A stretch of 64,000 nt of DNA from Smithella sp. (GCA_007244375.1 SCVW01000045.1:1-64000), one strand, 5' to 3'; positions 44,448 to 53,288 are shown, numbered from the stretch's first letter. Translations and numbers: made by a program. The notes: generated by a model from the letters alone, not told the origin.

Positions 44448-44927
44448 ATGGGAGTATTTGCAGCAAGCGATATAATGGAAGTCGCTATAAGAATTGAAGA
44501 AAACGGCGTTAATTTCTACAAATTTGCCGAACAGATTGCCAAAAAGGAAGACGAGAAAAAACTTTTTGCCCAGCTCGCTCAGGCGGAAGTTGCTCATAAA
44601 AAAACTTTTGAAAAACTTTTTGCCGGGATGGAAAAATCAAATCTGACAGAAAGCTATGAGGGAGAGTTTGGCGCTTATCTGCGGTCCTATGTTGATAATA
44701 ATTTGATTTTTACCAAGGAAATTATGGATAAGCAGTTATCCAATATTAAGGATACCGCTGGCGCCCTTGATTTCGCTATTCAAAGAGAACTGGATTCAAT
44801 TTTGTATTATCACGAAATTAAGAAACTGGTTCCGGCGGCTCAGCATGACGCGCTGGAAAAGATAATTGAGGAAGAAAGAAAACATTTTCAGTCTTTGACA
44901 GCAATGAAAAAAGGTTTAGCTTGTTAA
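44448..44927 (+). CDS. Ferritin-like/rubrerythrin-type di-iron protein
   Basis: 159 residues from the ATG at 44448, which has AGGAGG upstream. A four-helix bundle is suggested by paired Glu motifs: IEENGVNFYKFAEQ, LAQAEVAHKKTFEKL, FAIQRELDSILYYHEI and IIEEERKHFQSL, that is ExxH-type di-iron ligands. There is no rubredoxin domain at the end. Related small proteins in anaerobes reduce peroxide or store iron. Its own terminator follows. Confidence 0.85.
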   Translation: MGVFAASDIMEVAIRIEENGVNFYKFAEQIAKKEDEKKLFAQLAQAEVAHKKTFEKLFAGMEKSNLTESYEGEFGAYLRSYVDNNLIFTKEIMDKQLSNIKDTAGALDFAIQRELDSILYYHEIKKLVPAAQHDALEKIIEEERKHFQSLTAMKKGLAC

Positions 44928-44948
44928 TGATTCAACTCAACCAACCAT

Positions 44949-44978
44949 AAAAAAGCCGCCCCACAAGGCGGCTTTTTT
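44949..44978 (+). terminator. Rho-independent terminator after the ferritin-like gene
   Basis: AAAAGCCGCC, loop, GGCGGCTTTTTT: a ten-base GC-rich stem with a T-run, 20 bp after the stop codon. The flanking A-run means it could also act on the opposite strand, on the DUF4424 transcript. Confidence 0.9.
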
Positions 44979-45091
44979 GGGTTTATTCCATTGATATGTA
45001 TCAATCTCTTTCACCTACTAATCTACAGTATTTGGCAATCATTAAATTTGAGGATTACCGATTGAAGGATCCAATTACTTAATTCGGGGCG

Positions 45092-46132
45092 TCAATACTT
45101 TTCAGGAACCAAAGTATAGAAATATACAACTAATTTGTCTTGCGGAATATAGTTCATTTGCCCATATTCAATAGTAGTCTGATTTATGATTTTTGATTTT
45201 CCCGGAAAACAAGTGGAAAATATTTGATCGGGGGAATCCTTTTCAATCGAGAGTATAAAATCACCGATAGGTCCCTTCCAATTTCTTCCTGTACCTAATA
45301 TGAATTCTACTTCTTTCAAATATATCGTGACACTTGATTTATTTTTATCAATTAATTTTTGTGCTTTCTGATTGATTTCTGTTAGTGTTTTTTTAGTAAG
45401 ACATACTTCATCATTCTTTCCTATATATTCAAATGGGCTTCCTTTGTGTGTAGAAGTATATCTGATACCAACAAATGGTTTATATTTATGCTCAATTTCA
45501 ATTTCTTTTTTAGCAGGAAAGAGCTGTTCCCAATGTACCATCTCTGCAACTTCCCATTTAGGCCAATTACCATCCAGAACACCTATTGCTTTTAACTTTG
45601 TTTCTTGTTGTTTATTAAGACCGTTTTGAATTAAACCTTTGCTATCAATAAATACATCACCGAAGCTTTTAAATATTTGTGTCTCGGATAAACCGGCAGC
45701 TTTTAAATCCTCAGTTATGTCTCGATTGATGATTTTCTTTGCAGTCTTGTTTTTTGCAATAGAATGTTTATTAGCTAACACTGCTCTACGTGTTTTTACC
45801 GTTTTTATTGCCTGTCCATCAATTAAAATGGAAAAAGATTCCAGCGGCTTATTATTTTCATCGCCGGCACTCAATCCTGGGTTCCATCCATAAGGCGGCA
45901 AAGGAAAAGCAACTGTTGTAAGAATGTCTTCATTACTCTCGTTAATGAAGCGATAACGTACATATATATTGCTAGTTGATATTTTAAGAATTTCCTGAAG
46001 CATGCGAATATCAGTAGACTTTAAAAAAGTTATTCCTCCGGCACCAACTCTTGCAGTTGAATCGTCGGCATGAGCAAAACCACATATTGTTATGAGTACT
46101 ATTGTAATTATAACGGCCCAAAAAGTTCGCAT
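45092..46132 (-). CDS. DUF4424-family secreted protein
   Basis: 346 residues with a signal peptide (cleavage near AHADD). The mature start DDSTARVGAGGITFLKSTDIRML and VRYRFINESNEDILTTVAFPLP match DUF4424, a periplasmic family of unknown function. Monocistronic by spacing: a repeat-filled gap of about 335 bp separates it from the response regulator gene. Confidence 0.85.
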   Translation of the reverse strand: MRTFWAVIITIVLITICGFAHADDSTARVGAGGITFLKSTDIRMLQEILKISTSNIYVRYRFINESNEDILTTVAFPLPPYGWNPGLSAGDENNKPLESFSILIDGQAIKTVKTRRAVLANKHSIAKNKTAKKIINRDITEDLKAAGLSETQIFKSFGDVFIDSKGLIQNGLNKQQETKLKAIGVLDGNWPKWEVAEMVHWEQLFPAKKEIEIEHKYKPFVGIRYTSTHKGSPFEYIGKNDEVCLTKKTLTEINQKAQKLIDKNKSSVTIYLKEVEFILGTGRNWKGPIGDFILSIEKDSPDQIFSTCFPGKSKIINQTTIEYGQMNYIPQDKLVVYFYTLVPEKY

Positions 46133-46269
46133 CTGATCTCCTAATATATAAGATTTTGAGGATTAGATATTGCAAGCTAGCATAAAATCGGTGATAAGGA
46201 AATTAAGAATAACAGGAAGTTCATATCAACCTAACGAGAGTTTTTTTGCCGCCACTCCGTTAAATTTTG

Positions 46270-46469
46270 GGGCTGTTCAAAAATGTCCAGATGCAAGGCC
46301 CCCGAGTCCTGAGGAATGAGGTGTATATATTAATACTCCGCAATGACGAAGGGCGAGGGAAACGCAGCAGATGGGCATTTTGTAAAACCCTTCGGCTTTT
46401 ACCGGTAAGGAATATTTCCTTTATTTTATTGCACTCCCCTTGCGGGAATGCGCACCCGGTCAACAGCCC
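46270..46469. repeat. 200-bp inverted-repeat element touching the response regulator stop
   Basis: Outer ends GGGCTGTT and AACAGCCC; inner arms AAAAATGTCCAGATGC (left) and GCAGATGGGCATTTT (46366-46381). Between the right inner arm and the outer end lies about 75 bp of unrelated sequence with its own hairpins, as if a copy had been interrupted. The right end provides part of the TAG stop of the response regulator gene (46469-46471). No ORF of note. Confidence 0.7.
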
Positions 46470-47830
46470 TAAGATTTAAGGCCGTATTTTTTAAGTTTAT
46501 ACCTCAGCATCCTCTCCGATATTCCTAAAATTTCGGCGGCTTTTGTCTGATTATCCTGCGTCTTTTCCATTGCCTCGATAATTAGTTTTTTTTCTAGCTC
46601 ATCCAGAGATTCTTTTAAAGCACTGAAGGATTTTTTTTCTGAAGCTTCCAGAAGGAAATCAGATTTAAATGGCAGATCATTTGTTGTAATATACTGCTCA
46701 CGGGCTATTACAATAGCCCTCTCAATAATGTTTTCTAATTCGCGAACATTTCCCGGGTAATCATATTTTAAAAGTAAATCTCGTGCCTCGGTGGTAAAAC
46801 CTTTGATGTTTCTCCTGTTTTCTTTAGCAAAATTATCTACAAAAAAATCAATTAAGACGGGTAAATCTTCTTTTCTTTTTCTCAAGGGCGGCAGAGACAT
46901 GGTCACAACCTTCAAACGGTAAAATAAATCGTCCCGGAAAATTCCCTCTGCAACTTGCATTTCCAAGTCACGATTTGTAGCGCTAATAAACCGAACATCA
47001 ACCTGAAGATTAACATTGCTGCCCAGTCGTTGAAATTCACGTTCCTGCAAAAAGCGCAGAAGTTTAACTTGTATGGTGGGACTTAATTCTCCTATTTCAT
47101 CAAGAAAGATAGTTCCTCCATCTGCTTCTTCAAATCGGCCTATCCGGCGTGATGTTGCTCCGGTAAAGGCTCCTTTCTCATGACCGAATAACTCGCTCTC
47201 CAATAAATTCTCATGTAGAGTAACGCAGTTGACAATAACGATAGGTTTATTGGCACGAGGACTTAATTGATGGATCAATCGTGCCAGAAGTTCTTTCCCT
47301 GTTCCGCTTTCTCCCTGGATTAAAACAGAAGCTTTACTGGCGGCTACTCGTCCTGCCAAATTAATTAACTCTGCCATTTGCTGGCTCTTGTAGATAATTT
47401 TATCTGCGGTAATGCCGCGTTTATTCAAATCTTCCTTTAAAAGCTTGTTTTCCTGAATTAGCTGTCTTCTTTCTGCTATCCGGTTGACCAGAATTATTAA
47501 TTCATCCAATTCGACGGGCTTTGTAATGTAATCGATTGCGCCTGCTTTTAGGGCTTCCACTGCTGTTTCTATAGTTCCGTAGGCAGTAATAATGACCACG
47601 TCGATTTCAGGATTGAGACGCTTTATTTCTTTGAGAACCTCCAGACCGTCCATGCCGGGCATTTTGTAGTCCAAAAGAACTAAATCAAATTGACCACCTA
47701 AGACAGTATTTAGGGCTTTTTCGCCATTATCTGCTTCCGTTACTGTATGACCTTCGGAACGTAGAAAATCGCGTAGCATTTCTCTTTGGGATTGACCGTC
47801 GTCGACAACAAGAATACTCAGTTTTTGCAT
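46469..47830 (-). CDS. Sigma-54-dependent response regulator (NtrC/ZraR type)
   Basis: 453 residues. Receiver domain with phosphoacceptor Asp54 in LVLLDYKMPG; AAA+ domain with Walker A GESGTGKE, the sigma-54 contact loop GAFTGA, and Walker B TIFLDEIGEL; C-terminal Fis-type HTH ending AAEILGISERMLRYKLKKYG. It activates sigma-54 promoters when phosphorylated by the kinase encoded 6 bp upstream. A strong sigma-54 promoter with palindromes lies beyond the kinase gene (49714-49926), a likely target. Confidence 0.95.
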   Translation of the reverse strand: MQKLSILVVDDGQSQREMLRDFLRSEGHTVTEADNGEKALNTVLGGQFDLVLLDYKMPGMDGLEVLKEIKRLNPEIDVVIITAYGTIETAVEALKAGAIDYITKPVELDELIILVNRIAERRQLIQENKLLKEDLNKRGITADKIIYKSQQMAELINLAGRVAASKASVLIQGESGTGKELLARLIHQLSPRANKPIVIVNCVTLHENLLESELFGHEKGAFTGATSRRIGRFEEADGGTIFLDEIGELSPTIQVKLLRFLQEREFQRLGSNVNLQVDVRFISATNRDLEMQVAEGIFRDDLFYRLKVVTMSLPPLRKRKEDLPVLIDFFVDNFAKENRRNIKGFTTEARDLLLKYDYPGNVRELENIIERAIVIAREQYITTNDLPFKSDFLLEASEKKSFSALKESLDELEKKLIIEAMEKTQDNQTKAAEILGISERMLRYKLKKYGLKS

Positions 47831-47836
47831 GAATTC

Positions 47837-49639
47837 TTAGTCCTTGTCTTTTGAAGGTGTTTCATTGAATCTTTCACGAGGTAAAATAATTTCAAAGATG
47901 GTTCCTTTGCCCTTTCTACTGATTACCTGTATATCTCCACCATGACCGCGGATGATTTCAAAAGCTAAAGGTATGCCCAATCCTACGCCCTTTTCTTTGG
48001 TTGTATATTCGGGGCTGAAAATTTTTTCGATTTCTTCCGATGTCATGCCGCAACCAGTATCGGAGATTCTGGTAACAATATAATTTTTACCATGCTTATC
48101 CACGGTAATGGTAATTTTACCTTCTGCCTCTGTTATCGATTCCATGGCATTTTTGATCAAATTGAGAAACGCCTGCTGCAGTTTATTGACATCCATAGAG
48201 ATCAAAGCAGGGTTTTCCCGCCATGTTGTGTCAATGGTAATACCGCGGGTTGATGCTTCCTCGCGGATAAGGTTAACAATTTTTTGCAGCACTTCCGTAA
48301 TGGAGAATTTAGAGAAATCCAGCCGGCGACTTTTGGAAAAGGTCAGAAACTCTTCAATTGTTGAGTTGAGGCGCTTGATTTCGTCTTTGATGACCCCGGA
48401 GAGATTTTGAAATTCAACTTCTTTCTGGGGATCGCAAGGGACAAAGTCACGTTTGAGTCTTTGTGACGCTATACTAATGGCATTTAAAGGATTACGAATT
48501 TCATGAGCAACGCCGGCGGCCAGTTGTCCCAAAGAGGACAATCTTTCCGCTTTTTCCAGTTGCCTTTCCATTTCAACAATGCCGGCCAGGTGCTGATTCT
48601 GATCATGATAAAGCAGCCACATGGATAATAAAGCGATTACAACAACAAAGAACATGAAAACAAAAATATGTTGGCGGTTTTCGGCGATACTTTTATCCAT
48701 GGAACTGCGGTTGAGACCGATTCTCACGATGCCGACAATTTTTTTATCCAAAAACAACGGAGCTACTACGTCCATGATCTTCTGGTCATCATAATTAACT
48801 TTTCTGCTGGCAATTTTTATCTTGCCAGCCAGAATTTCTTCGAGTTTAAAACTACTTTTGCTTAAACCTGGCGCAAACTGACCCACGCTGCTGAGCAGTT
48901 TGTTTTGATTGTTGATAATTTGCATGTAAACGATGCCATGACCTTCGCCTATTTTATTCATGCCTTTTTCACCGGCGACTTTTAAACTCCAGTAAACTAA
49001 TCCGGCTTTATCCAGATTGATTACCACAGTACCGCTGTTATCCTTGCGCCTTAAGCCGACAAAACCTATTTTATGTTTTTCCCGTATCTTCTCTAAGAGT
49101 TCCAAGGTAGTTAATTTTCTGCCATGCTTTACAAGCTCGCTTGAATCCAGCATATCTGTGTTTAAAGCACTACTTTGATAGACAGCGTTTCCCTTGGCGT
49201 TTAACAAACCGATATAAAAAAAATTGTTATCTGCAGCAAATTTTTGCAGATAATCATTGTTTATTTCCCCTTTTTTCCACTGCTGATCCAGACTTAAGGC
49301 TAATTTTGTAATTGCTTCAACTACCCATTTTTTTGAATAAGAAGCTTCTTCCTGGCTGACATTTTTGAGTTTGGAGGTTTTTTTTTCGGGTGCGGCAATT
49401 ATACTTTTTAAATTTTCTTCAGTTAGGCGTTGTAATACTCCAATTGTGCTCATAGCCTGATCCTGCATAAATGCTATGAGATTATTTTCACTTCTTCTGA
49501 TTTCCAGAAATCCTGTCGTAAGAATCAAGACTACAAAAATAGCGCTGACGATAGCAACAGCTAAAGGCTGAAGAAAAGGATCATTGTAATTGTGAGCTTT
49601 GCGGCGCACAATCAAATCTTTTTTTCTAAAAAAAAGCAT
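47837..49639 (-). CDS. Membrane sensor histidine kinase
   Basis: 600 residues. Membrane helices at about 25-45 and 324-345 enclose a ~280-residue periplasmic sensor of Cache-like type. The cytoplasmic part has HisKA with His379 in GVAHEIRNPLNAI, then LQQAFLNLIKNAMESI (N box), DTGCGMT and KGVGLGIPLAFEI (G boxes). There is no clear PAS domain. The signal is unknown. It is co-transcribed with the NtrC-type regulator and divergent from the sigma-54 promoter at 49911. Confidence 0.93.
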   Translation of the reverse strand: MLFFRKKDLIVRRKAHNYNDPFLQPLAVAIVSAIFVVLILTTGFLEIRRSENNLIAFMQDQAMSTIGVLQRLTEENLKSIIAAPEKKTSKLKNVSQEEASYSKKWVVEAITKLALSLDQQWKKGEINNDYLQKFAADNNFFYIGLLNAKGNAVYQSSALNTDMLDSSELVKHGRKLTTLELLEKIREKHKIGFVGLRRKDNSGTVVINLDKAGLVYWSLKVAGEKGMNKIGEGHGIVYMQIINNQNKLLSSVGQFAPGLSKSSFKLEEILAGKIKIASRKVNYDDQKIMDVVAPLFLDKKIVGIVRIGLNRSSMDKSIAENRQHIFVFMFFVVVIALLSMWLLYHDQNQHLAGIVEMERQLEKAERLSSLGQLAAGVAHEIRNPLNAISIASQRLKRDFVPCDPQKEVEFQNLSGVIKDEIKRLNSTIEEFLTFSKSRRLDFSKFSITEVLQKIVNLIREEASTRGITIDTTWRENPALISMDVNKLQQAFLNLIKNAMESITEAEGKITITVDKHGKNYIVTRISDTGCGMTSEEIEKIFSPEYTTKEKGVGLGIPLAFEIIRGHGGDIQVISRKGKGTIFEIILPRERFNETPSKDKD

Positions 49640-49713
49640 TTTTAACCTTAAAATCTTATTTTATTGGTCACTTTAAGCTATTTAAGAAAAAAGTCAACGG
49701 ATAATCCCCTCGC

Positions 49714-49825
49714 TTTCGACATTTTTGTCGAAAAAATGGGAAGCGGTGCAATTTGTTGACAAGCATTTGAATTAATTATGTTATTTAAACAAACAATCAG
49801 GTGGTCTTTTCGACATTTGTTGCCG
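49714..49825 (+). promoter_or_regulatory. Palindromes upstream of the sigma-54 promoter, putative activator sites
   Basis: A perfect 20-bp dyad TTTCGACATTTTTGTCGAAA (49714-49733) and a related half-conserved copy beginning TTTCGACATTTG (49808-49825). They lie about 200 and 110 bp upstream of the expected transcription start, the normal range for NtrC-family enhancer sites. The neighbouring regulator is the obvious candidate binder; this is inferred. Confidence 0.7.
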
Positions 49826-49910
49826 CCAAAATAAAATATTTATCATTATACTTTGTGCTTTAAAAATTATTTTTTAATAATATTAAATGCTTACGATACA
49901 AGTTTTTTTG

Positions 49911-49926
49911 TGGCACAATAAATGCT
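49911..49926 (+). promoter_or_regulatory. Sigma-54 promoter beside the two-component genes
   Basis: TGGCACAATAAATGCT matches TGGCAC-N5-TTGCT except for one base of the -12 box, with exact GG/GC spacing. It points rightward, away from the kinase gene, into a region with no protein gene. Expected transcription start near 49937. Confidence 0.87.
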
Positions 49927-49936
49927 TTTTACTAAT

Positions 49937-50062
49937 AACGAGTTGTTTATTGTCGACTAAAAATAACGGGTATGATTGGCCGGCAACAAAATAACCAGGA
50001 AGGTGTTTATCCTTCTCTCTTCATTCCTCAGGGAGGCCCTAACCAAGCCTCCCTTTCCTTTT
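49937..50062 (+). ncRNA. Candidate sigma-54-dependent small RNA
   Basis: Defined by the sigma-54 promoter on the left and a strong terminator on the right, about 126 nt. Inside are GGAAGG ... CCTTC (a small hairpin near 49998-50015) and two GGA-containing loops. The only reading frame, 30 codons from an ATG near 49970, runs into the terminator stem and lacks a ribosome site, so a noncoding RNA is the simplest reading. The arrangement of a sigma-54 regulator pair next to its sRNA recalls the GlmY/GlmZ type of circuit, without sequence similarity that I can see. Confidence 0.68.
50031..50062 (+). terminator. Terminator of the candidate sRNA
   Basis: GGGAGGC (50031-50037), loop, GCCTCCC (50047-50053), then TTTCCTTTT. 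A seven-base all-paired GC-rich stem with a T-rich tail. Confidence 0.88.
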
Positions 50063-50125
50063 AATGACACTCGCTGAGAACGAGCTCCGATTAATCGGGA
50101 CGAAGTTCAAAGCGTAAGTTGAATT

Positions 50126-50151
50126 ATCCCGGGAGCAAAGCGACGTGGGAT
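50126..50151. repeat. 26-bp dispersed repeat, copy 2
   Basis: ATCCCGGGAGCAAAGCGACG followed by TGGGAT, two bases different from the copy at 41279-41304. It lies between the sRNA terminator and the rarA stop. Bases 50063-50125 before it show no feature I can name. Confidence 0.75.
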
Positions 50152-50168
50152 TTGACATTCTCTGAAAT

Positions 50169-51518
50169 TTATTTCTTGTCTGCATCTTTTTTATTTTGCC
50201 GCCAGTAATTTAATCTTTCCTTAATAATCTTTTCAAAGCCGGTTTCTTTGGGATGGTAAAATGTCTGTCCCTTAATTTCATCCGGTAGATATTCCTGTTC
50301 TACATAAGCGTTGGGATAATCGTGGGCGTATTTGTAGTCTTTGCCGTAGTCGAGTTCTTTCATTAATTTGGTAGGTGCGTTGCGAATATGCAAAGGAACG
50401 GACAAATATCCTGTTGTTTTAATTGTTTCTTTAACTTTACCGTAACCAACGTACAATGAATTGCTCTTGGGTGCCGTTGCCAGATAAACCGCTGCCTGAG
50501 CCAGAGCCAATTCTCCTTCTGGTAAACCGATAAAATGAAAAGCCTGTTGGGCGGCCATTGCCACAACCAAAGCCTGCGGATCGGCATTGCCAACGTCTTC
50601 CGAAGCAAAGCGAACCATGCGCCGTGCAATATACAGAGGATCTTCTCCGGCGGCGAGCATTCTTCCCAGCCAGTAAAGTGCGGCATTGGGGTCACTGCCA
50701 CGCAAACTCTTATGCAGAGCGGAAATTAAATTGTAATGTTCCTCACCGTCTTTATCATATAAAAGAGCTTTCTTTTGCAGGGCTTCCTCGGCAAATTTTA
50801 AAGAAATGATTCTTTTATTTTCCGGAAGGTTTTGTACCATAGCTACTATAGCTTCCAGATTGTTCAATGCGCTGCGGGCATCGCCATCCGCCAGCCGTAC
50901 TATATAAAGGAGAGCTTCCGGATAGATTTGCAACTGAATAGTTCCGAATCCTTTTTGTTTATCTTTCAATGTGTTATCGATAATAGTCAGCAGATCTTCT
51001 TCGGAAAAAGGTTTTAAAATTAAAACACGTGTTCGCGATAAAAGAGGGGCAATTATTTCAAAAGAGGGGTTTTCCGTCGTTGCGCCGATCAACGTAATCA
51101 ATCCGCTTTCCACATGCGGTAAAAAAGCATCCTGTTGTGCTTTGTTGAAACGGTGAATTTCGTCGACAAAAAGAATAGTTTTCATATTTTTTCTTTCCAG
51201 CATATCTTTTGCTTCGTCGATTACCGCACGAATTTCTTTTACACCGGAAAGAACGGCAGAAAAGCTGACAAAATTAGACTTGGTTTCGCGGGCCAGAATT
51301 CTGGCCAGAGTGGTTTTTCCCGAGCCAGGCGGCCCCCAGAAAATCACGGAAAAAAGTTTATCTTCTTCGATAGCACGTTTGAGCAGACAATCATCTCCCA
51401 GCAGATGCCGCTGGCCGATGAATTCAGAAACACTTTGCGGTCTCATTCTTTCGGCGAGCGGTGCCGATTCTTTTGTATAGCCAGTATTTCCCTGACTGAA
51501 TAAATCTAGAGTTTTCAT
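50169..51518 (-). CDS. rarA: Replication-associated recombination protein RarA (MgsA)
   Basis: 449 residues. AAA+ ATPase related to clamp loaders: ERMRPQSVSEFIGQRHLLG, Walker A GPPGSGKTTLA, Walker B TILFVDEIHRFNKAQQD, sensor LIGATTENPSFE, then the C-terminal domain with DPNAALYWLGRMLAAGEDPLYIARRMVR. It acts at stalled replication forks with single-stranded DNA-binding protein. Its start overlaps the preceding small gene by 4 bp. Confidence 0.95.
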   Translation of the reverse strand: MKTLDLFSQGNTGYTKESAPLAERMRPQSVSEFIGQRHLLGDDCLLKRAIEEDKLFSVIFWGPPGSGKTTLARILARETKSNFVSFSAVLSGVKEIRAVIDEAKDMLERKNMKTILFVDEIHRFNKAQQDAFLPHVESGLITLIGATTENPSFEIIAPLLSRTRVLILKPFSEEDLLTIIDNTLKDKQKGFGTIQLQIYPEALLYIVRLADGDARSALNNLEAIVAMVQNLPENKRIISLKFAEEALQKKALLYDKDGEEHYNLISALHKSLRGSDPNAALYWLGRMLAAGEDPLYIARRMVRFASEDVGNADPQALVVAMAAQQAFHFIGLPEGELALAQAAVYLATAPKSNSLYVGYGKVKETIKTTGYLSVPLHIRNAPTKLMKELDYGKDYKYAHDYPNAYVEQEYLPDEIKGQTFYHPKETGFEKIIKERLNYWRQNKKDADKK

Positions 51519-51772
51519 TTTTTTGCTTTTGCTGCTTCTATTAATTCAATGAGGCTTGTAACTTTATCTTGGGATTTGGAATTTGTATAACTATTCCATT
51601 TCTCCGGCGATAAGTTTTCTTTTAAAAATGATTCTATATCAAAAAAGGGCGACCAGCAGCGAATAATACGTGCGCAAGGAAGGTCACCTGCTTCACGTAG
51701 GCAGTAGGAAAAGGTCATTTCATCGCCTAATTTCGGGCAGCGGATTAATTTGTCACCGTATTTATTTTTCAT
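51515..51772 (-). CDS. Small Cys-rich protein coupled to rarA
   Basis: 85 residues. The N-terminal half has the pattern CPKLGDEMTFSYC then PCARIIRCW, four cysteines that could bind a metal, followed by a helical tail. It overlaps rarA by 4 bp, so the two are translationally coupled. Comparable Cys spacing occurs in the small gene at 41380. No named family was recognised. Confidence 0.75.
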   Translation of the reverse strand: MKNKYGDKLIRCPKLGDEMTFSYCLREAGDLPCARIIRCWSPFFDIESFLKENLSPEKWNSYTNSKSQDKVTSLIELIEAAKAKK

Positions 51773-51796
51773 AGTTATTAAGCTTGACTAAAAAAA

Positions 51797-51832
51797 GAAA
51801 AGCCGTCAAGAATTTTGTTACCTGACGGCTTT
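51797..51832 (-). terminator. Terminator of trpB2
   Basis: On the minus strand AAAGCCGTCA, loop, TGACGGCTTTT with a following T-rich run, about 22 bp after the trpB2 stop codon. A-rich on the other side. Confidence 0.85.
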
Positions 51833-51853
51833 AATATTTTAATATATTGTTTT

Positions 51854-53218
51854 TTATGGCTTGGGGAAATCCTTGATTGCCTCCAGCGCACGATCAATTT
51901 CATGATCGGGCAACTCGTAAGCTTGTAACTTTCCTAAGAAATAAGCATCGTAGGCTGTTAGATCGACCAGGCCGTGACCGCTCCAGTTGAAGAGAATAAC
52001 TTTTTCCTTGCCTTCTTCTTTGGCGCGCATGGCTTCGTCAACGACCGCTGCCAGGACGTGATTGGTTTCCGGTGCAGGAATGAATCCTTCAGTTCGTGCC
52101 CATTTGACGCCCGCTTCAAATGTTTTGAGTTGGTCATAGGCTCTCGGTTCAACCAGTTTTTCCATAACAAGATGACTGACGATTGGCGCCATGCCGTGGT
52201 AGCGTAACCCTCCGGCATGAATCGGCGCGGGAACATAATCGTGACCCAAAGTATGCATCGGAAGCAACGGCGTCGTTTTTGCCAGATCGCCGAAGTCGTA
52301 GGCAAAGGGACCTTTTGTCATTGTCGGACACGATGTCGGTTCCGCGCCAACTATTTTAATGTCTTTCCCATGAATCTTATCACAGACAAAGGGAAGAGCC
52401 AGTCCGGCAAAATTACTTCCTCCACCGCAGCAGCCCATGACCACGTCGGGATAAACGCCGATTTTCGCCAGCTGTTTTTGCGTTTCCAGACCATTGATAG
52501 TTTGATAAAGAAGAACATGATTTAAAACACTGCCTAATCCGTAATGAGACTTGTCTTTACTGGTGACTGCGTCTTCGATGGCTTCACTGATGGCAATGCC
52601 CAAGCTTCCCGGCGAATCAGGGTATTTGGCCAGAAAATCTCTTCCGGATTGTGTCATGGTGCTGGGACTGGCAATGCATTCTGCACCCCAGGTATTCATC
52701 ATCAGACGCCTGTAGGGTTTTTGTTCATAGCTGATTTTAACCATATAAACACGGCATATCAAACCAAACATCTGGCAGGCCATGGAAAGGGCGCTTCCCC
52801 ACTGCCCGGCGCCGGTTTCCGTCGTCATACGCTTGGTGCCGGCCACTTTGTTGAAATAGGCCATGGGGATGGCGGCGTTTGGTTTGTGAGAACCGGCCGG
52901 GCTGACGCCTTCATGTTTGTAATAAATTTTTACCGGACAGCCTAGAAGTTTTTCGAAATTATAAGCACGGTAAAGAGGAGATGGCCGCCACAAAAGATAT
53001 TTTTGCAAGACTTCGTCAGGAATTTTTATCCAACGCTTATTAGAAGCTTCATGTTCAATGATGTTCATTGGGAAGATGGCCGCCAGATCCTGGGGTGTGA
53101 CCGGTTTGCCGGTGCCGGGATGCAACGGCGGTTTCATCGGAGTGGGTAAATCCGCCACAATATTATACCATTTTTTGGGTATTTCACGGTCCTGAAGTAC
53201 TACTTTTACCTGTTCCAT
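51854..53218 (-). CDS. trpB2: TrpB2-type tryptophan synthase beta chain
   Basis: 454 residues, longer than TrpB1, matching the TrpB-like PLP enzymes common in archaea and thermophiles. Landmarks: WRPSPLYRAYNFEKLLG, EGVSPAGSHKPNAAIPMAY with the PLP lysine, TTETGAGQWGSALSMACQMFG, VMGCCGGGSNFAGLALPF, and VGAEPTSCPTMT. It probably makes tryptophan from free indole and serine. It stands alone, not with a trpA, but is preceded by its own Trp leader peptide and attenuator at 53343-53495, direct evidence that the cell treats it as a tryptophan gene. Confidence 0.93.
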   Translation of the reverse strand: MEQVKVVLQDREIPKKWYNIVADLPTPMKPPLHPGTGKPVTPQDLAAIFPMNIIEHEASNKRWIKIPDEVLQKYLLWRPSPLYRAYNFEKLLGCPVKIYYKHEGVSPAGSHKPNAAIPMAYFNKVAGTKRMTTETGAGQWGSALSMACQMFGLICRVYMVKISYEQKPYRRLMMNTWGAECIASPSTMTQSGRDFLAKYPDSPGSLGIAISEAIEDAVTSKDKSHYGLGSVLNHVLLYQTINGLETQKQLAKIGVYPDVVMGCCGGGSNFAGLALPFVCDKIHGKDIKIVGAEPTSCPTMTKGPFAYDFGDLAKTTPLLPMHTLGHDYVPAPIHAGGLRYHGMAPIVSHLVMEKLVEPRAYDQLKTFEAGVKWARTEGFIPAPETNHVLAAVVDEAMRAKEEGKEKVILFNWSGHGLVDLTAYDAYFLGKLQAYELPDHEIDRALEAIKDFPKP

Positions 53219-53261
53219 ATTTTTCTCCTTAAGTAAGTGTTAGTCTAAAATCACTTTGTCA

Positions 53262-53288
53262 TTAATCCCGATAACCATGTTATCGGGA
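53262..53288. repeat. Hairpin between the trpB2 attenuator and trpB2
   Basis: TAATCCCGATAAC and GTTATCGGGATAA form a long stem with a tiny loop, in the transcribed leader of trpB2 about 45 bp before the start. There is no U-run. It resembles small dispersed repeats; the adjoining CGCCTCGACC ... GGCCTTGGCGAG is a second, weaker dyad. Confidence 0.6.

Noticed and set aside
46260-46479. Overlapping short ORFs of about 67-70 codons on both strands
   Set aside because: They coincide with the inverted-repeat element and have no ribosome site or family likeness.
49757-49785. TTGACA with a TATGTT-like -10 upstream of the sigma-54 promoter
   Set aside because: Possible sigma-70 site, but the -10 is weak in very AT-rich DNA and the sigma-54 site is far stronger; not listed as a feature.
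49970-50062. A 30-codon ORF inside the sRNA candidate
   Set aside because: No ribosome-binding site, and its end lies in the terminator stem. A small peptide cannot be excluded, but the RNA reading is simpler.
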